The notes under the pieces: model-generated
The model's input: the letters and a program-made list of their open reading frames with translations, nothing else
Told to the model about the DNA's origin: nothing
Database searches by the model: none
Translations under genes and position numbers: made by a program
Assembly: GCA_900772845.1 (NCBI GenBank)
Contig: CAAGSD010000044.1
Location: 1 to 7,597, forward strand
Direction: 5' to 3'
Length of the DNA stretch: 7,597 nucleotides
From: Lachnospiraceae bacterium
Lineage (GTDB): Bacteria > Bacillota > Clostridia > Lachnospirales > Lachnospiraceae
Shown: in pieces, positions 1 through 5,977 of the stretch
How positions within the stretch are numbered: position 1 is the stretch's first letter
How the letters are laid out: each line of letters begins with the position of its first letter

Positions 1-2
1 AT

Positions 3-62
3 GGTATGGTTGTCACTTGTTATCCAATGATCAATAACGAAGAATTCCGATTCCAGAATTAA
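3..62 (+). CDS. C-terminal tail of an unidentified upstream gene (partial)
   Basis: The third reading frame is open from the window edge to a TAA at 60-62 and encodes about 19 residues ending in NNEEFRFQN. It is judged a real gene end because a strong terminator begins ten bases after the stop, and because the other two forward frames stop earlier. The tail contains a Val-Thr-Cys-Tyr-Pro run. A Thr-Cys pair is also found at the active site of sortases, but the C-terminal arginine segment expected there does not fit well, so no family is assigned. Confidence 0.45.
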   Translation, partial: GMVVTCYPMINNEEFRFQN

Positions 63-71
63 GAAGAATAT

Positions 72-107
72 AAAAACGCGTCTGTGAGTGATACAGGCGC
101 GTTTTTT
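72..107. terminator. Bidirectional intrinsic terminator between convergent genes
   Basis: An 11 bp stem (AACGCGTCTGT at 75-85 against ACAGGCGCGTT at 93-103, with one G.U pair) closes a 7-base loop, GAGTGAT. Flanking A and T runs extend the stem. Six T's follow on the plus strand (102-107), and five A's precede the stem (72-76) and act as a T run on the minus strand. It can therefore end both the upstream plus-strand gene and the minus-strand ZIP transporter gene, whose stop lies at 135. Confidence 0.9.
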
Positions 108-134
108 GTTCTTCTTTTCCTGTTTAGAGCCTAA

Positions 135-911
135 TTATCCTAATGCAACATCTAGCACCATCATGACGCTAAATCCAAAAGCAAAAAATATGGTACCGAT
201 ATTGGAGTGTTCACCCTGCGACATTTCAGGGATCAGTTCCTCGACAACCACATAGAGCATGGCGCCTGCCGCAAAACTCAGCAGATACGGCAAGGCAGGT
301 ATGATAAGCTGTGCGGCGAGGATTGTGAGCAGTGCACCTACAGGTTCGACGATACCGGAGAGTACACCACTGAAAAAGGCATGTGATTTGCGGTATCCCT
401 CCGCATGCAGGGGCATAGAGATGATCGCGCCCTCCGGAAAATTCTGGATCGCGATGCCGAGTGACAGTGTGAGTGCACCGGCGGCTGTGATCTGTGCGTT
501 ACCTGACAGGTAGCCTGCGTAGACGACACCGACTGCCATTCCCTCTGGGATGTTGTGCAGGGTGACTGCCAGCAGCATCATGGTCGAACGTTTCAGCTGG
601 CTTTTCGGGCCTTCTGCCTGATGGCAGTTCCGGTGCAGATGTGGAATCACATGATCGAGTGTGAGCAGAAATAATATGCCGATCCAGAAGCCAACAGCGG
701 CAGGAATAAAAGACCAGCGACCCATGTCGGCAGACTGTTCGAGTGCCGGGATCAGCAGACTCCACACGGATGCCGCGACCATCACACCTGCAGCAAAACC
801 GGTCAGGGAGCGCTGCACGTGATCGCTGAGGGTGTCTTTGAAAAAGAAGACACACGCCGCACCGAGCGATGTGCCCAGAAACGGAATGAGTACACCGTAA
901 AATACTTCCAT
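135..911 (-). CDS. ZIP-family divalent metal transporter
   Basis: A 258-residue inner-membrane protein expected to import divalent metal ions (Zn, Fe or Mn) into the cytoplasm. It has about eight hydrophobic segments. The two ZIP signature metal sites are visible: HNIPEG at residues 119-124 and NFPEG at 157-161, on the two helices that form the binuclear centre. An EELIPE motif follows at 224-229. A His/Cys-bearing loop (HLHRNCH, 91-97) after the third helix fits the variable metal-rich loop of the family. Length is normal for a bacterial GufA/ZupT-like ZIP. The start is the ATG at 911-909: AGGAGG lies at 925-920, eight bases upstream. A GTG three codons earlier directly abuts that site and is unlikely. 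The gene stands alone, divergent from the protease gene, with its own promoter and operator-like repeat. The metal cannot be told from the sequence. Confidence 0.93.
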   Translation of the reverse strand: MEVFYGVLIPFLGTSLGAACVFFFKDTLSDHVQRSLTGFAAGVMVAASVWSLLIPALEQSADMGRWSFIPAAVGFWIGILFLLTLDHVIPHLHRNCHQAEGPKSQLKRSTMMLLAVTLHNIPEGMAVGVVYAGYLSGNAQITAAGALTLSLGIAIQNFPEGAIISMPLHAEGYRKSHAFFSGVLSGIVEPVGALLTILAAQLIIPALPYLLSFAAGAMLYVVVEELIPEMSQGEHSNIGTIFFAFGFSVMMVLDVALG

Positions 912-951
912 ATGATACACCTCCTGTTGTGTGAAAAAGTGACATAAAGTG

Positions 952-967
952 GTTAGTCAAAACTAAC
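952..967. promoter_or_regulatory. Operator-like inverted repeat at the ZIP gene transcription start
   Basis: GTTAGT at 952-957 and ACTAAC at 962-967 form a perfect 6+6 bp inverted repeat with a 4-base centre. It begins about seven bases downstream of the ZIP gene -10 box, so it covers the predicted transcription start. The TTAG/CTAA half-sites resemble operators of the DtxR/MntR/IdeR metalloregulator family. That match is inferred by eye, and no regulator gene is present in the window. Binding here would block transcription, as expected for metal-replete repression of a metal importer. Confidence 0.5.
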
Positions 968-974
968 TTTAAAA

Positions 975-1003
975 ATTGTAGCATAGCAGATAATAATTTG
1001 CAA
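975..1003 (-). promoter_or_regulatory. Sigma-A promoter of the ZIP transporter gene
   Basis: Read on the minus strand, a TTGCAA -35 box (1003-998) is followed by exactly 17 bases and a TACAAT -10 box (980-975), preceded by TATGC. Spacing is optimal and both boxes are close to the vegetative consensus. Transcription should begin near 968, leaving a leader of about 57 bases before the ATG at 911. Confidence 0.75.
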
Positions 1004-1085
1004 GCGGGATAGGCGCAGTAAGAGACGGAACCGTTTCAACGCTTATAAATATAATATTAGCAAATGTGAAAAATGTGAGTTTTTT
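1004..1085 (+). promoter_or_regulatory. Upstream region of the protease gene with a weak promoter
   Basis: A TATAAT hexamer lies at 1050-1055, but no good -35 box is found 16-18 bases upstream (1027-1032 reads GGAACC). A small inverted repeat, GAGACGG-AA-CCGTTTC (1022-1037, one G.U pair), lies just before it and could be a regulator site. The ribosome site is poor: only GTGAG at 1075-1079 precedes the start. This may mean low or conditional expression, possibly from an alternative sigma factor. Confidence 0.3.
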
Positions 1086-2855
1086 ATGAATTCAGCCAAA
1101 ATCGAGAACCTGTTAAATCTGGCACTGGATGTCGGTGAGCGTGAGCGGATGCGTTCACCGGAATTGTCTGTTGGGTATGATAAGGCAGATCAGACTTGGG
1201 AGATCATTGTTAAATATTATGGTTCACTGGATGCGCTTGCACAGCAGTATCCGCAGTGGCAGATCACGGAGCTGCTAAACGAGTATGCTATTTTACGTGT
1301 GCCGCAGGAGGCGCTGGATCTGTTGGCAGAACTGCCACAGATTGAGTATATCGAAAAACCCAAGCAGCTATATTTCGAGGCGGCGCAGGGACGGCGTGCG
1401 TCTTGTATGCTGCCGGTGCAGACTGGCAGGGGCATCGCAGGCAGCGATACGAATCTGACAGGTGCTGGTGTTGTGGTGGCTGTCGTTGACAGCGGGATCG
1501 ACTACCGGCATCCGGATTTTTGCAGGGCGGATGGTACGAGCCGGATCGCAGCGATCTGGGATCAGACTGCTGTGCCTAGAGAGGGAGAACGACCACCGGC
1601 CGGCTATCATCAGGGCGTGGAATATACGAATGAGGTGATCAATGGGGCACTTGCTGCAGCGACGGCGCAGGAAGCAGCACAGATTGTGCCGCACACAGAT
1701 ACATCCGGTCATGGCACGCATGTTGCGGGAATCGCTGCGGGCAACGGCAGGGCTTCCGACGGAGCCAATCGTGGCGTGGCATATGAGAGTGACCTCCTGA
1801 TTGTAAAATTAGGGATACCCGGAGGAGGATCATTTCCACGAACGACGGAACTCATGACTGCAGTCGATTATTGTATCCGTACAGCGCGGGAGCGTGGGAT
1901 GCCGTTGGCATTAAATTTGAGTTTTGGCAATAATTATGGTTCCCACAGTGGTAATTCGCTGTTGGAGACCTATCTGACGGACATTTCCGGTTATTGGAAA
2001 TGCAGTATTGTGGCAGGCAGTGGGAATGAGGCAACGAAGCGTGTGCATACATCCGGCGTATTAGACCGCCAGCCGGAGATCATTGAACTGGCTGTGGCGG
2101 ATTATGAGACGGGATTTAATATCCAGTTATGGAAGTCGTACACGGACAGCTTCGCAATCGAGCTGTTCCATCCGGATGGTGTGCTGCGCGAGGTGATCCG
2201 TCCGGTCTCCGGCAGCAGGAGCAGCAGGCTCGGTGGAACGGATCTGCTCATTTATTACGGAGAACCGAGTCCATACAGTCCGTTTCAGGAAATTTATGTG
2301 GAGCTGCTTCCGGCAGAGGGCAGTTATATTGATGCAGGCATCTGGAAGATCAGGCTGACACCGGAGCGCATCGTCGATGGCGCGTATGATCTGTGGCTGC
2401 CGGCAGGGACATCGATTAGTCAGGCAACTGGTTTTTTGCGTTCCACGCCGGAGACAACGCTCACGATCCCATCGACTGCGTCAGGTGTCATATCAGTAGG
2501 CGCATATGACTCCTTTACGGATGCACCAGCGGCATTTTCCGGGCGCGGATATACGAGGGCGCTCCGCCAGATAAAGCCGGATCTCGTAGCGCCGGGTGTG
2601 GATATCATCTCCTGTGCGCCCGGAGGCGGTTACGCGTCCCGCACGGGTACTTCAATGGCCACACCATTTGTCACTGGAGCTGCGGCGCTGCTCATGCAGT
2701 GGGGGATCGTAGCTGACCGCGATCCGTACCTGTATGCAGAAAAATTAAAGGCATACCTGATCCGTGGTGCACGCGCATTGCCGGGTATCACAGAATATCC
2801 AAATCCACAGGTGGGGTGGGGACGACTCTGTTTGGAAAGTAGTCTGCCAGATTAA
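1086..2855 (+). CDS. Subtilisin-family (S8) serine protease, Csp-like
   Basis: A 589-residue subtilase that cleaves peptide bonds. All catalytic parts are present: Asp135 in VVDSGID, His209 in SGHGTHVAG, oxyanion Asn314 in GSGN and the nucleophile Ser523 in GTSMATP. Residues 1 to about 110 precede the catalytic core and resemble the short prodomain of clostridial proteins of this type. Between Asn314 and Ser523 lie about 210 residues, including a beta-rich segment at about 338-460 that fits the jelly-roll insertion of Csp germination proteases. No signal peptide or membrane segment is seen, so a cytoplasmic or spore location is more likely than classical secretion. The ATG at 1086 is kept because the family N-terminus begins there, although its ribosome site is weak. 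Arginine codons are almost all CGN or AGG, with AGA used once, unlike the genes downstream. Lachnospiraceae often carry several such paralogues, and a germination role is not proven. Confidence 0.9.
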   Translation: MNSAKIENLLNLALDVGERERMRSPELSVGYDKADQTWEIIVKYYGSLDALAQQYPQWQITELLNEYAILRVPQEALDLLAELPQIEYIEKPKQLYFEAAQGRRASCMLPVQTGRGIAGSDTNLTGAGVVVAVVDSGIDYRHPDFCRADGTSRIAAIWDQTAVPREGERPPAGYHQGVEYTNEVINGALAAATAQEAAQIVPHTDTSGHGTHVAGIAAGNGRASDGANRGVAYESDLLIVKLGIPGGGSFPRTTELMTAVDYCIRTARERGMPLALNLSFGNNYGSHSGNSLLETYLTDISGYWKCSIVAGSGNEATKRVHTSGVLDRQPEIIELAVADYETGFNIQLWKSYTDSFAIELFHPDGVLREVIRPVSGSRSSRLGGTDLLIYYGEPSPYSPFQEIYVELLPAEGSYIDAGIWKIRLTPERIVDGAYDLWLPAGTSISQATGFLRSTPETTLTIPSTASGVISVGAYDSFTDAPAAFSGRGYTRALRQIKPDLVAPGVDIISCAPGGGYASRTGTSMATPFVTGAAALLMQWGIVADRDPYLYAEKLKAYLIRGARALPGITEYPNPQVGWGRLCLESSLPD

Positions 2856-2859
2856 AATA

Positions 2860-2906
2860 TTGTATTTATAGAAAAATATGCTATGATATATACACCATGT
2901 GTGTAT
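2860..2906 (+). promoter_or_regulatory. Promoter with operator-like repeat before the small HTH gene
   Basis: TTGTAT (2860-2865), 16 bases, then TATGAT (2882-2887) preceded by TGC gives an extended -10 promoter. Immediately downstream, ATACAC (2890-2895) and GTGTAT (2901-2906) form a 6+6 bp inverted repeat around a 5-base centre, positioned at the likely transcription start. It could be the binding site of a repressor, perhaps autoregulation by the HTH protein. The promoter would also serve the hydrolase gene downstream. Confidence 0.55.
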
Positions 2907-2923
2907 GTAGAGGCAGAATAAAT

Positions 2924-3055
2924 ATGGAAATAAAAAAATTACGCGAAAGCACAGGAATGAACAGAAAAGAATTTTATGAGTACTTTGAAATTCCCTACAG
3001 AATTGTAACAGAATGGGAAAGGGGAACAAGAAAAATGCCAGGATTCTTATTCTAA
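2924..3055 (+). CDS. Very small XRE-like helix-turn-helix protein, apparently truncated
   Basis: A 43-residue reading frame with an AGAGG ribosome site at 2909-2913, ten bases before the ATG. Residues 1-38 read as the core of a lambda-repressor/XRE-type HTH: KKLRESTGMNRKEF forms the first helices, EYFEIPYRIVTEWERGTRK the turn and recognition helix. Lachnospiraceae commonly carry 55-70 residue proteins starting this way and continuing as MP-x-Y-x-L-R-L-L with a last helix. Here the frame breaks off after MPGFLF, so the last helix is missing and the protein is probably a truncated remnant. The hydrolase start lies 24 bases after the stop, so the two genes are probably cotranscribed. DNA binding by the residual protein is uncertain. 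Confidence 0.6.
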   Translation: MEIKKLRESTGMNRKEFYEYFEIPYRIVTEWERGTRKMPGFLF

Positions 3056-3079
3056 AATGTGGACTGCGGGGAAATCGTG

Positions 3080-4048
3080 ATGAAGAAAAAATTAATTAAG
3101 CCATTTGCAATACTGCTGGCTGTCTTTCTGGGATCACTGGAGGTGGGATGGCGTTTTTTTAATATGGTGGTCTGCTGCAAAAGAGGAGAGCACAAAAAGG
3201 AAAGAAAGAAATGGTTTGAACTGTCTCATATCAGGGAAAATCATCCCAGGAATGGTTATGCAAGAGAATATAATGAGAGTAAGGCCTGGTGCCTTGAACA
3301 GAAGATGCAGAACTGTTATATCAAAAGCATTGACGGATTAAAACTGCATGCATTATACCTGCCGACAGAATATGCAAAACGGATTGTCATATTAAGCCAT
3401 GGATATCGTGGCAGCCGTTTTGGCACATTGTCATTCATGGCAAAATATCTGCATGAACATCAGTGTGATGTCCTGTTTATAGAACATCGCTGCTGCGGCG
3501 ACAGCGAGGGAAAATATATTACCTTTGGAGCAAAAGAACAATGGGATGTGCAGCAATGGGCAGTCTATGTATCTGAACGAAACAAAGAGAAGCTTCCAAT
3601 TTATCTGTATGGACAGTCCATGGGGGCGGCTGCTGTACTGATGGCAGCAGGACATACACTCCCGGCGGAGGTAAAAGGCCTGATCGCGGACTGTGGTTTT
3701 CAGTCTATGGAAGGACAGATGCGTGATATGGCAGCTAACTGGTTCCATTTGCATCATATTCCACTGCTTCTGATGGAACTGGACTGGTTCTGTTCTCTTC
3801 TGGCAGGATTTCATATGAAAGATGCAGATACTGCCGAAGCTATGAAAAAAAATACAAGACCGGTTCTCTTTTTCCATGGAGAAAAGGACACCTATGTGTA
3901 TCCGAATAACTCTTTTCAGAATTATATGCTCTGCAGGGCAGAGAAGGAACTGGTGATCATACCGGGAGCACGGCATCTGTGCAGTGCCTATGTGGATCCG
4001 GAACTGTATCAGCGCAAGATGATGGAATTCTTTGAGAAATACGATTAA
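3080..4048 (+). CDS. Membrane-anchored alpha/beta hydrolase (S33/BAAT-like)
   Basis: A 322-residue serine hydrolase with an N-terminal hydrophobic stretch (about residues 4-34, after a KKK start) that should act as a signal anchor. The fold landmarks are in order: HGYRG at 107-111 (oxyanion loop), the nucleophile elbow GQSMG with Ser180, Asp270 in HGEKD, and His299 in GARH. A lid-like, Trp/Leu/His-rich segment lies at 220-245. The start is the ATG at 3080, seven bases after a GGGGA site (3068-3072). A GTG at 3059 is in frame but has no ribosome site and would add residues ahead of the anchor. Substrate is unknown: esters, thioesters, amides and peptides are all possible for this family. It is followed by a large hairpin with a T run, so it may not be cotranscribed with the C-T-A operon, although it lies directly upstream of it. 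Confidence 0.88.
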   Translation: MKKKLIKPFAILLAVFLGSLEVGWRFFNMVVCCKRGEHKKERKKWFELSHIRENHPRNGYAREYNESKAWCLEQKMQNCYIKSIDGLKLHALYLPTEYAKRIVILSHGYRGSRFGTLSFMAKYLHEHQCDVLFIEHRCCGDSEGKYITFGAKEQWDVQQWAVYVSERNKEKLPIYLYGQSMGAAAVLMAAGHTLPAEVKGLIADCGFQSMEGQMRDMAANWFHLHHIPLLLMELDWFCSLLAGFHMKDADTAEAMKKNTRPVLFFHGEKDTYVYPNNSFQNYMLCRAEKELVIIPGARHLCSAYVDPELYQRKMMEFFEKYD

Positions 4049-4056
4049 ACGGACAT

Positions 4057-4153
4057 AAAAAATCCTGACCGGGATTTATCAGACATAGTACATAGCAGAA
4101 ATACACCTTTGAACTGTTATGTTAAATGTATGATAAGTCCCGGTCATTTTTTT
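4057..4153 (+). terminator. Long near-palindromic hairpin with T run (terminator or attenuator)
   Basis: TGACCGGGATTTATCA (4066-4081) pairs with TGATAAGTCCCGGTCA (4131-4146): 16 bp with one G.U pair. Inside this arm, ACAT (4083-4086) pairs with ATGT (4126-4129) and ACATAGCAG (4090-4098) with CTGTTATGT (4114-4122, one G.U pair), leaving a 15-base apical loop. Six A's precede (4057-4062) and seven T's follow (4147-4153), so an intrinsic terminator is the simplest reading. The stem is much longer than a normal terminator (about 29 pairs). It lies between the hydrolase stop and the condensation gene, so it could also be an attenuator or a small palindromic mobile element. The in-frame open stretch that starts inside it at 4126 is not considered coding. 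Confidence 0.75.
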
Positions 4154-4287
4154 GTAAAGTGTTCATTAAGTCCTGGGGGTACTGGTATTTCCTGAGAAGA
4201 TATGATATTTTTTCACCTGAAGCATATATACAATGTTTTCTGTCTCGGATAAAGAAGAAAAACGGGACAATGGAGGTTATCTATTAT
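4154..4287 (+). promoter_or_regulatory. Leader of the C-T-A operon; no clear promoter
   Basis: About 134 bases separate the hairpin from the chosen start of the condensation gene. The -10-like hexamers are TATGAT (4201-4206) and TACAAT (4229-4234), neither with a good -35 box at 16-18 bases. A TTGAAC (4109-4114) with TGATAA (4131-4136) at 16-base spacing lies within the hairpin itself. The ribosome site TGGAGG (4271-4276) stands 11 bases before the ATG at 4288. Transcription may come from a weak or activator-dependent promoter here, or from read-through past the hairpin. Confidence 0.3.
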
Positions 4288-5676
4288 ATGAGAAATTATT
4301 ATCCTTTGACGGCAGCTCAGAAGATGCATCATAACTGGATCATGGATTATGGTACACAGCAGGTATCCGGTGTAAGTGTTGTGGCTTCTGTACAGGCAGA
4401 ACTGGATTTTGGATTATTAAAAAAATGTATTCAGATGGAAACAGAGCGTTCAGGCTGTACCAGAGTCCGTTTTACAAAGCCGGATAAAGATGGAAATGTA
4501 AAACAGTATATAGAGAAGCAGGATTCGCGAGATATTGAGCTGAAGGATCTGTCGGGAATGGAAAGTCTGGCAAAGGCAGATGAGCTGATGCAGCAGTGGG
4601 CTTATGAAACATTTGACGGAGATAATATCCCGATGTGTGAATTTATTATGTTGAAGCTTCCGGAAGGATACAATGGTTTCTTTTTACATATGGATCACAG
4701 ACTGATCGATTCCTGTGGGCTTGTAGTTATGATTGAAGACCTGTTCCAATTATATACGCATTACAGATATGGAACAGCCTGCCCACAGGAACTGGTTGAT
4801 TTTGAGACGGTCCTGAAAAAAGATCTTGCAAAAGCGGGCAATGAAAAGCGTTTTGCAAAAGACAAAAAATTCTGGGATGACCAGCTGGATGCACTGGGTG
4901 AGCCGTTATATTCTGATATACAGGGACCGTCTGTACTGGAGGGAGCAAGAAAACGTCATGGAGATCCAAAGCTTCGTGCTTCTGATATTGAAATGAACGA
5001 GCTGTTTGTTGCAGTAAAGGATTATCATCTGGAAACGTATGCGACACAGAACCTGATGGATTTCTGTATGAATCATCAACTTTCCATGACGAATCTGCTT
5101 CTGCTTGGTATTCGTACTTATCTGTCAAAAGTAAATAACGGACAGGAAGATATTACGATCCAGAATTTTATATCCAGACGTTCTACCCATGACGAATGGA
5201 CTTCAGGGGGAAGCAGAACCATTATGTTTCCGTGCAGAACAGTGATCTCACCGGAGACAGATTTTCTTTCGGCAGCTTATGAAATCCAGAATATGCAGAA
5301 TCGAATTTATATGCACAGCAATTACGATCCGGCACTTATCGTGGATGAGATGAGAAAGAGATACCATACACCGGAGCATACCAGCTATGAAAGCTGCTAT
5401 CTGACCTATCAGCCAATGCCGGTGAAGGTGGAGAATGAAATGCTTGGGACTGTTCGTCAGCATGCCAAATGGTTTGCAAATGGTGCCGCAACCAAAAAAA
5501 TGTATCTGACCGTATCTCATACTGAGGATGGCGGCATGAACTTCTCCTATCATTATCAGACTGCTCATCTGGAAGAGCATGACATGGAACTGCTTTATTA
5601 TTATATGATGCGTATTCTTTTTAAGGGGATCGCAGAGTCGGATATGAGCATCGGAGAGATTATGGAACAGGTATAG
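4288..5676 (+). CDS. Stand-alone NRPS-type condensation protein
   Basis: A 462-residue protein with the full length and motif order of an NRPS condensation domain, not fused to other domains. C1 is YPLTAAQKMHHNW (5-17) and C2 is around RSGCTRVRF (54-62). The active-site motif HHxxxDG appears as DHRLIDS (136-142): the second His (His137), the catalytically important one, and the structural Asp141 are kept, the first His is Asp and the Gly is Ser. FWDDQL (195-200) marks the domain centre. The ISRRST to FPCRTVI segment (295-320) corresponds to the C5 latch region. It should join an acyl group from the carrier protein encoded next door to an amine. The ATG at 4288 has TGGAGG 11 bases upstream; the in-frame ATG at 4270 lacks a ribosome site and would add MEVIYY. 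The frame is open back to 4126, but that part overlaps the hairpin. First gene of the operon, 27 bases before the carrier gene. Confidence 0.87.
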   Translation: MRNYYPLTAAQKMHHNWIMDYGTQQVSGVSVVASVQAELDFGLLKKCIQMETERSGCTRVRFTKPDKDGNVKQYIEKQDSRDIELKDLSGMESLAKADELMQQWAYETFDGDNIPMCEFIMLKLPEGYNGFFLHMDHRLIDSCGLVVMIEDLFQLYTHYRYGTACPQELVDFETVLKKDLAKAGNEKRFAKDKKFWDDQLDALGEPLYSDIQGPSVLEGARKRHGDPKLRASDIEMNELFVAVKDYHLETYATQNLMDFCMNHQLSMTNLLLLGIRTYLSKVNNGQEDITIQNFISRRSTHDEWTSGGSRTIMFPCRTVISPETDFLSAAYEIQNMQNRIYMHSNYDPALIVDEMRKRYHTPEHTSYESCYLTYQPMPVKVENEMLGTVRQHAKWFANGAATKKMYLTVSHTEDGGMNFSYHYQTAHLEEHDMELLYYYMMRILFKGIAESDMSIGEIMEQV

Positions 5677-5703
5677 AAATCAAAAATACGAGGAGGAAAT
5701 GGA

Positions 5704-5934
5704 ATGAATCAGGAAATGGAATTTAAAAATATTGTAGCGCAGTACAGCAAAGTGAAACCGGAGGAGATGACGGGGAAAATGAGATTCCGTGAGGATCTGG
5801 GATTCACTTCTCTGGATTTCATGTCTTTTCTGGGAGAGCTTGAGGATACCTTTGACATTGAACTTGAGGAAACCGAAGTGACCCAAATTACAACTCTTGA
5901 AGAGGCGCTTAAGCTTCTGGAGGAGCTTCAGTAA
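5704..5934 (+). CDS. Acyl/peptidyl carrier protein
   Basis: A 76-residue acidic protein of normal acyl carrier length. The phosphopantetheine site is DLGFTSLDFM (31-40), with Ser36 as the attachment residue, in the position of the usual D-S-L. The following helix (FLGELEDTFDIEL, 42-54) is the acidic recognition helix typical of carriers. AGGAGG at 5691-5696, seven bases before the ATG, fixes the start. It sits between the condensation and ligase genes with gaps of 27 and 43 bases, so it is very likely a dedicated carrier that takes the acyl group from the ligase and presents it to the condensation protein. A phosphopantetheinyl transferase (AcpS or Sfp type) must be supplied from elsewhere in the genome. 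A primary fatty-acid-synthesis ACP is unlikely in this context. Confidence 0.93.
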   Translation: MNQEMEFKNIVAQYSKVKPEEMTGKMRFREDLGFTSLDFMSFLGELEDTFDIELEETEVTQITTLEEALKLLEELQ

Positions 5935-5977
5935 GAATGAAGCTGTTGTCCGCAGAAAAGTGAAGGAGGAGAAAAAC

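Noticed and set aside
912..920. GTG start for the ZIP transporter three codons upstream of the ATG.
   Set aside because: The GTG abuts the AGGAGG sequence with no spacing, whereas the ATG at 911 has an ideal 8-base gap.
1022..1044. Possible LacI/CcpA-type operator (TGAAACGGTTCC on the minus strand).
   Set aside because: The central CG of the cre/LacI pattern is out of register and the palindrome is short, so it is mentioned only as a minor repeat.
3431..3976. 181-codon minus-strand open frame inside the hydrolase gene.
   Set aside because: It is antisense to a well-supported hydrolase with a full catalytic triad; its Cys/His-rich translation is typical of a shadow frame.
4126..4287. In-frame extension of the condensation protein by 54 residues at its N-terminus.
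   Set aside because: It begins inside the hairpin and T run, has no ribosome site, and the condensation-domain N-terminus (C1 motif) begins right after the ATG at 4288, which has TGGAGG upstream.
5897..5977. In-frame extension of the ligase by 27 residues.
   Set aside because: It overlaps the end of the carrier gene, lacks a ribosome site and is not part of the ANL fold; AAGGAGG precedes the ATG at 5978.
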